A stretch of DNA of 64,000 bases from NCBI RefSeq assembly GCF_002259485.1, contig NZ_NPGA01000012.1:186001-250000 (forward strand). Reading direction: 5' to 3'. The notes under the pieces were generated by a model. The model was not told the origin of the DNA, ran no database searches, and saw only the letters and a program-made list of their open reading frames with translations. Numbering within the stretch: position 1 is the first letter of the stretch; each line of letters opens with the position of its first letter. Shown here piece by piece: positions 43,734-52,247 of this stretch. Source of the stretch: Rhodococcus sp. 14-1411-2a (GTDB taxonomy: Bacteria > Actinomycetota > Actinomycetes > Mycobacteriales > Mycobacteriaceae). The position numbers and the translations under genes were made by a program.

Positions 43734-44762
43734 CTACCGCGGGTAGAAGAACGACCGCCGGACGGTCAGCGCGACGGTGTCACCCACCTCGGGACGCGGT
43801 CCGCGTACCGAGCATCGGAAGTCCACATCGCCGGAGCGCACCAGAACATCGCTGGCATCGCGGCCGAAGAGTGACGAGGTGACGGTTCCCCTGATGGTGC
43901 TCTCGCGCTCGCCGTCGGGCACGAGCTCGATATCGGTCGGCAGGATTGCAACCGTCCCGGGGCCGGAGCCCTCCGCCGCGAGTGTCAGGGAGCCCGAGGT
44001 GAAGGTGCCGTGGGCGACGGTGCCGTCGACGAGGGTGGCGTCGGACAGGAAGTGGGCGACGAACGCCGACGCCGGAGCGCGCACCACGTCCTCGGGTGTA
44101 CCGATCTGCGCGATGCTGCCCCGATCGAGGACGACCACCCGGTCTGCGAGGGCGAGGGCCTCGGTGCGATCGTGCGTGACGTGTACGACGGTCAGACCGG
44201 CTGCGCGCGTCAGAGATCTCAGCTCGAGGCGAAGCCGGTCTCGCAGTGGCTCGTCCAATGCCGAGAGCGCCTCGTCGAGTAGCAGTGCCCGTGGCGAGCC
44301 GACCAGAGCGCGCGCGAGGGCGACGCGTTGCCGCTGACCACCGGACAGCGTCGACGGGTCCCGGTTCTCGAGCCCGGGCAGCCCGACGAGCTCGAGCACG
44401 TCGGCGACCTTCTTCGTGCGCTCCGGTTTGGAGACCTTGGCCAGTTCGAGTGGGTAGGAGACGTTGCGCCCGACGCTGCGGTGCGGCCACAGGGCGTGCT
44501 GCTGGAATACCATGCCGAGCTTGCGCGACTCGGGAGGCGTCGAGAGTTGTTCGCTTGCAACCACATCCGGTCCGATGGAGATCGAACCGGCAGTCGGGGT
44601 CAGGAAGCCGGCGACGGTACGCAGCAGCGTGGTCTTACCGGAGCCCGACGGCCCGACGAGTGCGACGAACTCGCCATCGGCAATCTCCAGGTCGATGCCC
44701 TCCACGCCGACCGTGCCGTCGTGGTACCGGAGGCCGAGACGTTCGATCGTGATGGCAGACAT
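43734..44762 (-). CDS. ABC transporter ATPase, FbpC/PotA type
   Basis: A 342-residue ATPase with Walker A Gly-Pro-Ser-Gly-Ser-Gly-Lys-Thr-Thr (37-45), signature Leu-Ser-Gly-Gly-Gln-Arg-Gln-Arg and a Leu-Leu-Leu-Asp-Glu-Ala Walker B. A C-terminal TOBE-like regulatory domain covers about 240-342. It powers the importer formed by the two-domain permease 25 bases upstream and the binding lipoprotein. The set matches FbpABC-like iron(III) or related (thiamine, 2-aminoethylphosphonate) importers. Confidence 0.9.
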   Translation of the reverse strand: MSAITIERLGLRYHDGTVGVEGIDLEIADGEFVALVGPSGSGKTTLLRTVAGFLTPTAGSISIGPDVVASEQLSTPPESRKLGMVFQQHALWPHRSVGRNVSYPLELAKVSKPERTKKVADVLELVGLPGLENRDPSTLSGGQRQRVALARALVGSPRALLLDEALSALDEPLRDRLRLELRSLTRAAGLTVVHVTHDRTEALALADRVVVLDRGSIAQIGTPEDVVRAPASAFVAHFLSDATLVDGTVAHGTFTSGSLTLAAEGSGPGTVAILPTDIELVPDGERESTIRGTVTSSLFGRDASDVLVRSGDVDFRCSVRGPRPEVGDTVALTVRRSFFYPR

Positions 44763-44787
44763 CGGTTCTCTCTTCTCAGCGTTGGAT

Positions 44788-46431
44788 CTACGGTCGCCCG
44801 GCTCGGGTGGACGCCACGAGGCCGAGGCCCGCGAATCCGACGAGCGCGACGAGTAGGGACAGGGCGGAGGCGGCGTTGTAGTCGCCGGCCTGCTGCAGGT
44901 TGAAGATGGACACGCCGAGGGTCTGTGTACCCGGAGCGACGAGGAGCACCGACATGGTCAGCTCGCGCACTGCAGTGAGAGCAACGAGCACCGCACCGGT
45001 GACTGCAGCGGGGATCGCCATCTTCCACGGCACGTCCCACAGCGATCGAAGATGTGACGCGCCGGAGGATCTGGCGACTTCTTCGAGGGCTGTCGGAGTG
45101 GAACTCAGCGGTGCTCGAACGGCCTGGACGACGATCGCGAGGAACGCCATCACGTAGGCGCACAGGATGACCCACTTGGTGTCGAACAGTCCGGTGTACC
45201 GGCCGATGATCAACCAGCCCACTGCGATGACGAGGCCGGGAATCGCCTGCGGCAGCATCGCTGCCAGATCCAGGCCGACGTTGTCGCGAGACCTGGTGCG
45301 GGTGGTCAGTACCCCGATGGCCAGGCCCAGGAATCCGCAGACGACTGCGGCTCCCAACGCCAGCGTCACCGAATTCTGAATGCCGACGAGGGTTCCCGGT
45401 GCGGTGACCGCGCTCTCGATACTCTGCAGCGTGAGATTGCTCCAGGTGAGCGGCACGCCGGGAGCCGGAAGCAGGGCCTGCGTCGCCAACGCCAGGATCG
45501 GCAGGACCGTCAGAACGAGGCCGAGGATCCACGCAGCGATGCCCGCTGGAATTCGGCTGCGGCCCAACGGAAGTAACTGGGGCGGCGTGACCGCACCGTC
45601 GAGCTGAACGGAGCGACGCCCCAGAACGCGGTCGAGTGCGACCGCGACAACGGCCAGTGCGAGGAGCCCGATGCCGATGGTGGAGACCACCTCCAGTGGT
45701 CGATCGACGGTGCCCGACTGTATGTATCGATACACCATCGTCGACAGGGTGACGTAGCGCTCGGGGAGTCCGACCAGCGCCGGAATGCCGAAATCGGCCA
45801 GATTGGACACCGCAGTCAACGTCAGCGACGCCAGGAGGGCGGGACGCAGCAGTGGCAGCGTCACATCGCGCATGGCTCGCCAAGGAGATGCCCCGGCGAT
45901 CCGAGCCGCCTGTTCCAGATCGCCGGGTACGCGTCGTAGCGCCGCCGAAATGATCAGGTACGCAAGCGGATACGAGTGGACCGTCAGCAAGAAGATCACT
46001 CCGTCGCCGCCGTAGATGTTCCACAGCGGTCCGCCGCCGAAGGCGTCGTTCCAGTACGAGTTGATCATCCCGCTCGGGCCCAGCAGGCCTGTCCAGGCGA
46101 TCGCGCCGACGAACGGCGGAATCAGCAACGGGCTGAGCAGAATCAGGCGCAGTACCGATCGGCCCGGCAGATCGGTGCGATCGAGAACGAGGGCCATGAT
46201 GGTCGCAATCACCACCGCCGCGGCCGCCGACACACCGGCCGACACGACGCTGTTGGTAGTGGCCGACGCGATTCCGCCGTCGAGCAGCTCTTGTATGTGG
46301 TTGCCGCCCAATCCGATCGAGACCACGGCCGCCAGTGGAGCGCCGACCAGGGCCAGTACTGCCAACCACAGGCAGGCGCGAACCCAGGTGACGCGGTCAG
46401 CCAAGAAGATCGTTGAACGTGGCGACGGCAT
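44788..46431 (-). CDS. Two-domain ABC permease, FbpB type
   Basis: A 547-residue inner-membrane protein with about 12 helices and two permease domains, each with an EAA loop (Glu-Gln-Ala-Ala-Arg-Ile-Ala-Gly-Ala in the first, Glu-Glu-Val-Ala-Arg-Ser-Ser-Gly-Ala in the second). Such fused permeases are typical of iron(III) importers. The ATG 46431 overlaps the binding-protein gene by 35 bases and has no good ribosome binding site, so translational coupling or a later TTG start is possible. Confidence 0.88.
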   Translation of the reverse strand: MPSPRSTIFLADRVTWVRACLWLAVLALVGAPLAAVVSIGLGGNHIQELLDGGIASATTNSVVSAGVSAAAAVVIATIMALVLDRTDLPGRSVLRLILLSPLLIPPFVGAIAWTGLLGPSGMINSYWNDAFGGGPLWNIYGGDGVIFLLTVHSYPLAYLIISAALRRVPGDLEQAARIAGASPWRAMRDVTLPLLRPALLASLTLTAVSNLADFGIPALVGLPERYVTLSTMVYRYIQSGTVDRPLEVVSTIGIGLLALAVVAVALDRVLGRRSVQLDGAVTPPQLLPLGRSRIPAGIAAWILGLVLTVLPILALATQALLPAPGVPLTWSNLTLQSIESAVTAPGTLVGIQNSVTLALGAAVVCGFLGLAIGVLTTRTRSRDNVGLDLAAMLPQAIPGLVIAVGWLIIGRYTGLFDTKWVILCAYVMAFLAIVVQAVRAPLSSTPTALEEVARSSGASHLRSLWDVPWKMAIPAAVTGAVLVALTAVRELTMSVLLVAPGTQTLGVSIFNLQQAGDYNAASALSLLVALVGFAGLGLVASTRAGRP

Positions 46432-47425
46432 CGGGCTGGGAGGCGGTGATGGTGTCGAGGTCCGGGTTCAGCAGTTCGATGTCGTCGAGAGCGGGCGCGC
46501 CTTCCGGCGTGCCGACATCGGACCGAACCGGCAGGTACTGCTGCTCGACGGCGATCTCCTGACCGCGCTTGCTGACCAGGAAGTCCACGTACTTCTGCGC
46601 GGCCTCCTGATTGGCCGAGTCCTTGAAGATTCCGGCCGGTTCGGAAATGTACGGGACGCCATCGGTGGGGTACGACGCGGCGATGGGCGAGCCCTTCTCG
46701 GCCAACTCGCGCACCAGGTAGTCCACCACGATCCCGACCGGCTGGGTGCCGGCCGCGACGGCCTGAGCGACCGGGCCGTTGCTCTCGGCGACCACGGGTT
46801 CGTTGGCGACGAGATCGGTGAGCCACGGAAGGCCGAGGTCTTCCTGGCCCAGCCAGACGGCGGTGTTGAACGCTGCCGCGCCGGACACATCGGGATTGGG
46901 CAGCGTGATCCGGCCCTTGTACTGGGGGTCCGCCAGGTCCTTCCACGATGTCGGGGGCTGCGAGACGGTCCCGGTGTTGTACGCGATGACCGTCGGGATG
47001 ATGCGGGTTCCCACGTAGTAACCGTCGGGATCGACGACGTTCGGGTCGAGGGCGTCGACGTCGGCCGGGGTGTACTGCAGCAGCAGGTCGTCGGCCTTGT
47101 ACTTCTCGAACGTGGGGGCGTCCGCGGCGAGCAGGACGTCGGCACCGATGGAGCCGGTCTGCCGCTCCGACGCGATGCGCGCATTGAGATCTCCGGTGCC
47201 CGCGCGGAACACCTGTACGTCGATGCCGGGGTTCTCTGCAGTGAACTCGGCGTTGAGAGCGTCGATCTTCGCCTGCGGCTCCGAGGTGTACACCGTGAGA
47301 GTGCCGCCGGCCCCGTCGCCGTCTCCACCGGCATCGGGAGCCGCAGGCTCGGAGCAGGACGCGAGGGTGAGAGCGGCTGCGAGACCGAGGATTCCACCGG
47401 TGGCAACGCGACGAACAGTGTTCAC
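46397..47425 (-). CDS. Iron(III)-type ABC transporter binding lipoprotein
   Basis: About 342 residues from GTG 47425, with AGGAG 9 bases upstream; in-frame ATGs further out lie at or before that element. The lipobox is Leu-Ala-Ser-Cys (Cys24), followed by an Asp/Gly-rich linker. The mature protein begins Leu-Thr-Val-Tyr-Thr-Ser and has a C-terminal Ile-Ala-Val-Glu-Gln-Gln-Tyr segment, as in family 1 ferric-ion binding proteins. Iron is the likely ligand but not proven. It is the first gene of the importer operon. Confidence 0.85.
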   Translation of the reverse strand: MNTVRRVATGGILGLAAALTLASCSEPAAPDAGGDGDGAGGTLTVYTSEPQAKIDALNAEFTAENPGIDVQVFRAGTGDLNARIASERQTGSIGADVLLAADAPTFEKYKADDLLLQYTPADVDALDPNVVDPDGYYVGTRIIPTVIAYNTGTVSQPPTSWKDLADPQYKGRITLPNPDVSGAAAFNTAVWLGQEDLGLPWLTDLVANEPVVAESNGPVAQAVAAGTQPVGIVVDYLVRELAEKGSPIAASYPTDGVPYISEPAGIFKDSANQEAAQKYVDFLVSKRGQEIAVEQQYLPVRSDVGTPEGAPALDDIELLNPDLDTITASQPDAVATFNDLLG

Positions 47426-47551
47426 TTGGTACATCTCCTGGAAGCATCGAGCACGGAAGTTGCTCATGCTTCCGACCTGAATCGACACGCAGACATGTGT
47501 TGTGGGAACTGCACGTGTCGCCGGGGTGAACGACTCGGGGGCAGGGGTTGA

Positions 47552-48859
47552 CTACCCAGCTCGAGACGACAAGGCGTGTACCGCGAACTGCCGTCCCCAG
47601 TCCGGTCCGGCCCCTTCGCGACCCAGGGTCGACGGCACAGCGCCGATCAGAGTCAGGAAGTCCAAGGTCGGTCGAGCGAGGTACTGGGCGTACGGTCTCT
47701 CCCTCTCGGGGATCATCCATCCGAGCGCCTCGAGGCTTCGGAAGACGAGCGAATTGCGTTCGTCTACAGAGCAACTCGCCGCAACCGACACCAGGAGCAG
47801 AACGCCCGCGTCTTTCTCGTACTGCTCGCGCCCAACGGGCATCCGAGCCGCGGCGTGTGACCACAGGCGGACCGGGTCGGTGGCGAGGGTGTTGCCCAAA
47901 CGGGTGCGAAGAAGCCGCCCCTTCAGGACACGAACGAGTCCGAGTTGCGTCACAGCAGTCCGAAGCCAGTGCACCTGTTGATGGTCCACCTCGCGGTTGG
48001 CGCTTCCGAACCATCTGGTGACCCACTCGAGCTCGGTACGCATCGCCGCAACGTCCCTGGGCGGCACATAGCCTGCAGCGGTCAGCGTGATTCCGTCTTC
48101 GCCCACGCGCGCCAGCATCCACGTCAGCTTTTCCATTGCCGATGCCGCCACTGCGGGGTCCACCTGTGCCACATCCACATCCACATCGACATCGACATCG
48201 ACGCGCGCGAGGACATCGGGCAGATCGGGGTGATACTCGAGGGGCCCGCGTTCGAGAAGCGAGCCCAGTTTGGGTAGCCGTTCCCGTACGCGACCGGCCA
48301 ACTCCGTCACCGCGCGCCGCAACGCGATTCTGTTGTTCGCGTCGGCCACCGCGAAGCGCTCGTCGAAGTCGCCCGCCCAGAGCTTCATGTGGTCGTGCTC
48401 AGGATGGTCGGTATCAGCGAGAACCTTCAGCAGTTCGGCGTAGCCCGACGAGCCGCCGCAGTCTTCGGGTGGGCAGGCGCGGTCGCCGTCGAGGCAGGCT
48501 GCAGTACCGGCTACGGGCGATACCTCTTCCACGACCAGGTGGTGTGTCCATCCGTCACCGAAGTCGTACTCGTACCCGAGACGATCCCCGACGGCACCGA
48601 GGACGTCGTCCACCCGAACGCCGTCTTCGAGTGTCCCGGTGCCGTCGTCCCACTCCTCGAGCGAGGACTTCATCTCGTAGCGTCGAGTGCTTCGAAGAGG
48701 ATCGTCGCCGACGAAGAACATGTGCAGATGTCGGTCTTCCCAACCCATGACGTCCTGAATGACGTCGTGCAGCTCGGGCAGTGTGGCGTCGGAGGCGATG
48801 GTGAACCGCCGCCACACCACCGGCTCGACGTCGGCCAGAGTCACCCTGATCGTCAGCAT
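47552..48859 (-). CDS. Plasmid pRiA4b ORF-3-like protein
   Basis: A 435-residue cytosolic protein. The N-terminal 170 residues match the pRiA4b ORF-3/TnpR-like domain: Val-Glu-Pro-Val-Val-Trp-Arg-Arg (11-18), Trp-Glu-Asp-Arg-His-Leu-His, Tyr-Asp-Phe-Gly-Asp-Gly-Trp and Cys-Pro-Pro-Glu-Asp-Cys-Gly-Gly. A helical C-terminal half of unknown function follows a Val-Asp repeat linker. The family is often carried on plasmids and mobile DNA but is also chromosomal. No transposase lies nearby. Confidence 0.85.
   Translation of the reverse strand: MLTIRVTLADVEPVVWRRFTIASDATLPELHDVIQDVMGWEDRHLHMFFVGDDPLRSTRRYEMKSSLEEWDDGTGTLEDGVRVDDVLGAVGDRLGYEYDFGDGWTHHLVVEEVSPVAGTAACLDGDRACPPEDCGGSSGYAELLKVLADTDHPEHDHMKLWAGDFDERFAVADANNRIALRRAVTELAGRVRERLPKLGSLLERGPLEYHPDLPDVLARVDVDVDVDVDVAQVDPAVAASAMEKLTWMLARVGEDGITLTAAGYVPPRDVAAMRTELEWVTRWFGSANREVDHQQVHWLRTAVTQLGLVRVLKGRLLRTRLGNTLATDPVRLWSHAAARMPVGREQYEKDAGVLLLVSVAASCSVDERNSLVFRSLEALGWMIPERERPYAQYLARPTLDFLTLIGAVPSTLGREGAGPDWGRQFAVHALSSRAG
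48171..48203. repeat. Hexanucleotide repeat in the pRiA4b-like gene
   Basis: Five ACATC[C/G] hexamers plus a partial unit encode the alternating Asp-Val linker of the pRiA4b-like protein on the minus strand. The unit keeps the frame, so slippage would only change linker length. Confidence 0.85.
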
Positions 48860-48937
48860 CGTCAGGATTGTCCATCATGTGTGAGATGTTCGTCGAGCAC
48901 GTCCCCGCGGGGACGTTGTCGCCGATACAGTCCGGGC

Positions 48938-49288
48938 ATGGATGTTCTGCGCGCGATGCCATTGCTCACGGTCACCGATCTCGATGCGGCGCTGGACAAG
49001 TACGTCCAGGTCACCGGCATGGAGGTGGTGATGAATCACGGCTGGATCGCCACGCTCGCTCCGGCGGGCGACAGTGCGGCGCAGCTCAGTCTGATCACCA
49101 CCGATCCCACCGGGCCGGTCAATCCGTCGGCATCGATCGAAGTGGACGACGTGGACGCGGCGTACCGGGCAGCGATGGACGCCGAACTCGAGATCGTCTA
49201 CAAGATCACCAACGAGGAATGGGGAGTCCGCCGATTCTTCTTTCGGGATGCGGGCGGCAACGTGGTGAACGTGCTGTCTCACCTGTGA
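48938..49288 (+). CDS. VOC-family (glyoxalase/bleomycin-resistance-like) protein
   Basis: A 116-residue single-domain protein from ATG 48938. The beta-alpha-beta-beta-beta folds are marked by Pro-Leu-Leu-Thr-Val-Thr-Asp-Leu-Asp-Ala-Ala, Ile-Glu-Val-Asp-Asp-Val-Asp and a C-terminal Phe-Phe-Arg-Asp-Ala-Gly-Gly-Asn-Val-Val-Asn. The metal ligands of true glyoxalase I are not evident. Small-molecule binding or antibiotic sequestration is possible. It converges on the TDT transporter with a 10-base overlap. Confidence 0.85.
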   Translation: MDVLRAMPLLTVTDLDAALDKYVQVTGMEVVMNHGWIATLAPAGDSAAQLSLITTDPTGPVNPSASIEVDDVDAAYRAAMDAELEIVYKITNEEWGVRRFFFRDAGGNVVNVLSHL

Positions 49289-50415
49289 TCCGGATGCAAC
49301 AACTCTCCGCGCCGGATTCCGCGAACGGTTCGGGTGGCCACGGTGAGCCAGGCGGCGAGCAGTAGGACGTACAGGGCAACGGCCAGAGCCTGCACCGCAC
49401 CGAAGTTCAGCGCATGACCCAAGGCAGTCGCTCCGGTGACGCAAGTCCCGATGGGGAACGTGAACGACCACCACGTCAGCGAAAACCCCAGGTTTCTGCG
49501 TGCCGCGTGCACGGTCAGAGCTGTCGCCAGCGCGAACATCAGCATTCCGAAGCCGCCCATGATCAGCCCGTAGCCGATACCGAAGACGTGTAGCCCGACG
49601 GCGACCGACGCCTGTGTACCGGTGAACACCATCGATGCGTCGGTGCCCAGCAGGTTGGCCGCCGTGATCGACTGGCCGATCAACCCCAACGTGATCCACA
49701 CGGTCGGGGCCGCGTCGACGGGCGGCAGACCGCCGTGCAGCAGGCGCCCGTAGATCAGAGTCAGCGTGATCATCCCGACGATCAGCGACAGCCCGAACAT
49801 CGCATAACAGGCGCACAGCAGCGCCAGCCGCCACTGGCCCTCGGGTAGGTGCGGAAGCAGCAACGCCCCTGTCGACGCCGACACCATCGGCGGCACCACA
49901 GGCATCAGCCACGCGGGCAGGGCTGCGACGTCACGATGATCGGACGCGGTGATCATTCGATACGGAACGACGACACTGGTGAGCAGACCGGCGATCGTCC
50001 CGGCGGTCCACAGGCCGGCGAACAGCGCGGTGGCCGCAGTCGGTCCGAGCACGTCCGCGCCGAGCAGGCCCGCTCCCGCGCCGACGGTGAGCATCGCCAT
50101 GGGCGGAGCGCCGTAGAACTGCACCATCACCGGGTGTCGGGCGTACTCGACGGCCCGGTCGCGGTGCCCGATCCAGTGCCGCGCGAAGGCTCCACCGATC
50201 ACGGCCAGCGCCGTAGCGGCGATCACCCATACCGCAACGGCAAAGACGTGCAGTGTAGGAAACTGCACAGGCAGAGTTGCGGCCGCAGTGGCGACGATCC
50301 CGGTACCCATCACCGCGGCGAACCAGTTGGGGGTGATGTGCTCGAAAGTCCTGGGATGCACAGCGGGGGTGAGGGCGGTGACGGTCATGACTTCAGCGTG
50401 CGCGTAGCCGGTCAC
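49279..50415 (-). CDS. TDT-family (TehA/SLAC1-like) transporter
   Basis: A 378-residue ten-helix membrane protein; ATG 50388 is an alternative start. It begins Thr-Pro-Asn-Trp-Phe-Ala-Ala-Val-Met-Gly-Thr-Gly-Ile, the hallmark of the tellurite-resistance/dicarboxylate transporter family. Members export anions such as sulfite, malate or tellurite. A LysR regulator lies 41 bases upstream on the same strand, so anion-responsive control is plausible. The actual substrate is unknown. Confidence 0.88.
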   Translation of the reverse strand: MTGYAHAEVMTVTALTPAVHPRTFEHITPNWFAAVMGTGIVATAAATLPVQFPTLHVFAVAVWVIAATALAVIGGAFARHWIGHRDRAVEYARHPVMVQFYGAPPMAMLTVGAGAGLLGADVLGPTAATALFAGLWTAGTIAGLLTSVVVPYRMITASDHRDVAALPAWLMPVVPPMVSASTGALLLPHLPEGQWRLALLCACYAMFGLSLIVGMITLTLIYGRLLHGGLPPVDAAPTVWITLGLIGQSITAANLLGTDASMVFTGTQASVAVGLHVFGIGYGLIMGGFGMLMFALATALTVHAARRNLGFSLTWWSFTFPIGTCVTGATALGHALNFGAVQALAVALYVLLLAAWLTVATRTVRGIRRGELLHPDHR

Positions 50416-50456
50416 GTCCGGTAGGTACCGAAATGTTCGTTACCCATAACTGGACG

Positions 50457-51365
50457 TTATGGCTGGGTCTTTGCCGCCACGGACAGCAATTCAGCGGCGG
50501 GGCCGGTGGGGATGCGGCCGGACGGCCAGATCGCCCTCAACTCACGACGCAGAGTCAGTCCTGGGATCGGTACGCGGACCAGGGTTCCCGCGGCCAACTC
50601 GGGGGCGACGGCCAACGAGCTCAGCACGGCTCCGCCGATTCCCGCACCGACGGCGGACTTGATCGCCGTCGTCGAGGAGACCTCGAGAAACGGCGACATC
50701 GGCTGCCCGAGACCCGCTGCAGCCACCGCGCTTTCGTAGGCGGAGCGTGTTCCCGACCCCGCCTCCCGCGTCACCAGTGCGGTGGCGACGATCTCGGCGG
50801 CCGACGGCGCGGTGACTGCCCAGGCGTGATCAGGTGCCACCACCAGTACCAGCTCGTCGGTGGCAACGGTCCGATGATCCAGATCCGCAGGGACAGTCGG
50901 ACTTTCGATGAAGCCGAGGTCGGCGGCCCCCGCAAGCGCTCTCTCGGCGACCACTGTGGAATTGCCCGACGTGAGGCTCGGCACGATGTGCGGGAGATGC
51001 GTGTGGAGCGTGACCAGCCATCGGGGCAGAAGATATTCTGCGACAGTCTGACTCGCGGCGATCTGCACATGGCCGACGCGTTCGGCGTGCAACGTGGCGA
51101 TGGCCGTCGCCAGGTCCTCGGCGGACCGCACGACCGGCGCTGCCCAACTCGCGACCAGCTCGCCGAACTCGGTCAGCACCGTTCCGCGTGCGCCTCGTTT
51201 CAGTAAAGGAGCGCCGACCCGTCGTTCCAGCGCACGGATACGCGCGCTGGCCGCGGGCTGCGACATGCCGTGCGCTCGACCCGCTCGCCCGATGCTGCCG
51301 AGCTCGGCGACCGACAGCAGCAGGTCGATGCTGGTGAGATCGGCAACGTGAGGGGGGAGCGGCAC
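50457..51365 (-). CDS. LysR-family transcriptional regulator
   Basis: A 302-residue regulator. The N-terminal helix-turn-helix (about 12-70) includes Gly-Ser-Ile-Gly-Arg-Ala-Gly-Arg and Gln-Pro-Ala-Ala-Ser-Ala-Arg-Ile-Arg-Ala-Leu-Glu. The substrate-binding domain covers about 90-295, with Gly-Ala-Gly-Ile-Gly-Gly-Ala-Val-Leu. It sits between the restriction endonuclease and the transporter, all on one strand; the transporter is the likely target. Confidence 0.9.
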   Translation of the reverse strand: MPLPPHVADLTSIDLLLSVAELGSIGRAGRAHGMSQPAASARIRALERRVGAPLLKRGARGTVLTEFGELVASWAAPVVRSAEDLATAIATLHAERVGHVQIAASQTVAEYLLPRWLVTLHTHLPHIVPSLTSGNSTVVAERALAGAADLGFIESPTVPADLDHRTVATDELVLVVAPDHAWAVTAPSAAEIVATALVTREAGSGTRSAYESAVAAAGLGQPMSPFLEVSSTTAIKSAVGAGIGGAVLSSLAVAPELAAGTLVRVPIPGLTLRRELRAIWPSGRIPTGPAAELLSVAAKTQP

Positions 51366-51389
51366 AGGGCGAGCGTACGACGACCCGAG

Positions 51390-52247
51390 TCAGAACTCGC
51401 TGAACAGGTCCAACTCGCCTTCGGGGTCGGTGGCCCCTTCGATGTCTTCGGGCTCGTCGTCCGAGTCCGGGGCGCGCTCGTGCAGCACCGAACCCACCAG
51501 CGCGGTGACGTCGATCGCGGCGGGATCGGGGATGGGGTGTCCCTCGACGAAGGCGAGTCGCTCGGCCGACAGGTAGGCCAAACGCACGGCCTGGACCACG
51601 AGGACGCGTCGTAGACCCTCGGAGACCTCACCGCGTTCGCGAGTGACAGCAGCCAGCCGTGAGATGGTCTCGGCGCGGCGCGCGATGCGAATGTCGGGGT
51701 GCCCGCGCTCGCGGCGGGTCTGCTCGGAGATCAGCGACCGACGCAGTGACGCAGGGAGTGCGATGGGCTCCGAGACCGGCGGAATCTTCTCGTTGAGGAT
51801 CGCCTTGTGTCGAGACTTGTCGATGGCCTCGAGGTACGCCGTGTACTCGTGCGCATTCAGATCGCGCTCGGCTGCGCGGAATTGCTCTGCGCCGTCGGAC
51901 TTCTTGAGATCCTCGTACTGCCACAGAGGCCAGATCTCGATTTCGGCGACCTCGAAGACGTCGAGTACCCGCATCGCGACGGCGTCGGTTCGCTGGTTGG
52001 TCAGATGGCGCTGCACTCGGACGCTGAGCTTCTCCTTGGTCTGCCCCACGTAGATCGGCTCACCGTCGTAATCGTAGAACGCATACACGCCCCATTTGGC
52101 CGCCGACCATACTCGACCCTGATTGTCTTTCTCGCTCAGCACTTCTCGCAGTGCGGTGCGAAAGGACTGCACGTCGTCCGCGGGCAGAGTGCTCTTGCGC
52201 GGAGCGACGGCGGACGACCGCAGCGAGGACTTACCGTGACTGGACAT
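51390..52247 (-). CDS. Eco29kI-like GIY-YIG restriction endonuclease
   Basis: A 285-residue nuclease. The GIY-YIG fold is marked by Gly53-Val-Tyr55, Tyr66-Val-Gly68 and Arg77/Arg80, with a later Glu-Tyr-Thr-Ala-Tyr segment. Overall it resembles Eco29kI, a type II enzyme for CCGCGG, but has about 70 extra residues, including an acidic C-terminus (Asp-Ser-Asp-Asp-Glu-Pro-Glu-Asp). The start overlaps the methyltransferase stop by 17 bases, which couples their expression. Specificity is by analogy. Confidence 0.85.
   Translation of the reverse strand: MSSHGKSSLRSSAVAPRKSTLPADDVQSFRTALREVLSEKDNQGRVWSAAKWGVYAFYDYDGEPIYVGQTKEKLSVRVQRHLTNQRTDAVAMRVLDVFEVAEIEIWPLWQYEDLKKSDGAEQFRAAERDLNAHEYTAYLEAIDKSRHKAILNEKIPPVSEPIALPASLRRSLISEQTRRERGHPDIRIARRAETISRLAAVTRERGEVSEGLRRVLVVQAVRLAYLSAERLAFVEGHPIPDPAAIDVTALVGSVLHERAPDSDDEPEDIEGATDPEGELDLFSEF

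Noticed and set aside
47484..47521. CGACACG...CGTGTCG inverted repeat before the iron-type binding protein
   Set aside because: Seven-base arms with a 24-base loop are expected by chance in GC-rich DNA, and no promoter element is attached.
48171..48203. Short-repeat array as an origin or iteron
   Set aside because: The hexamers lie inside a coding frame and keep it open; no AT-rich unwinding region or replication gene is near.
47552..48859. Mobile element because of the pRiA4b-like annotation
   Set aside because: No transposase, terminal repeats or target duplication was found; the domain is common on chromosomes.
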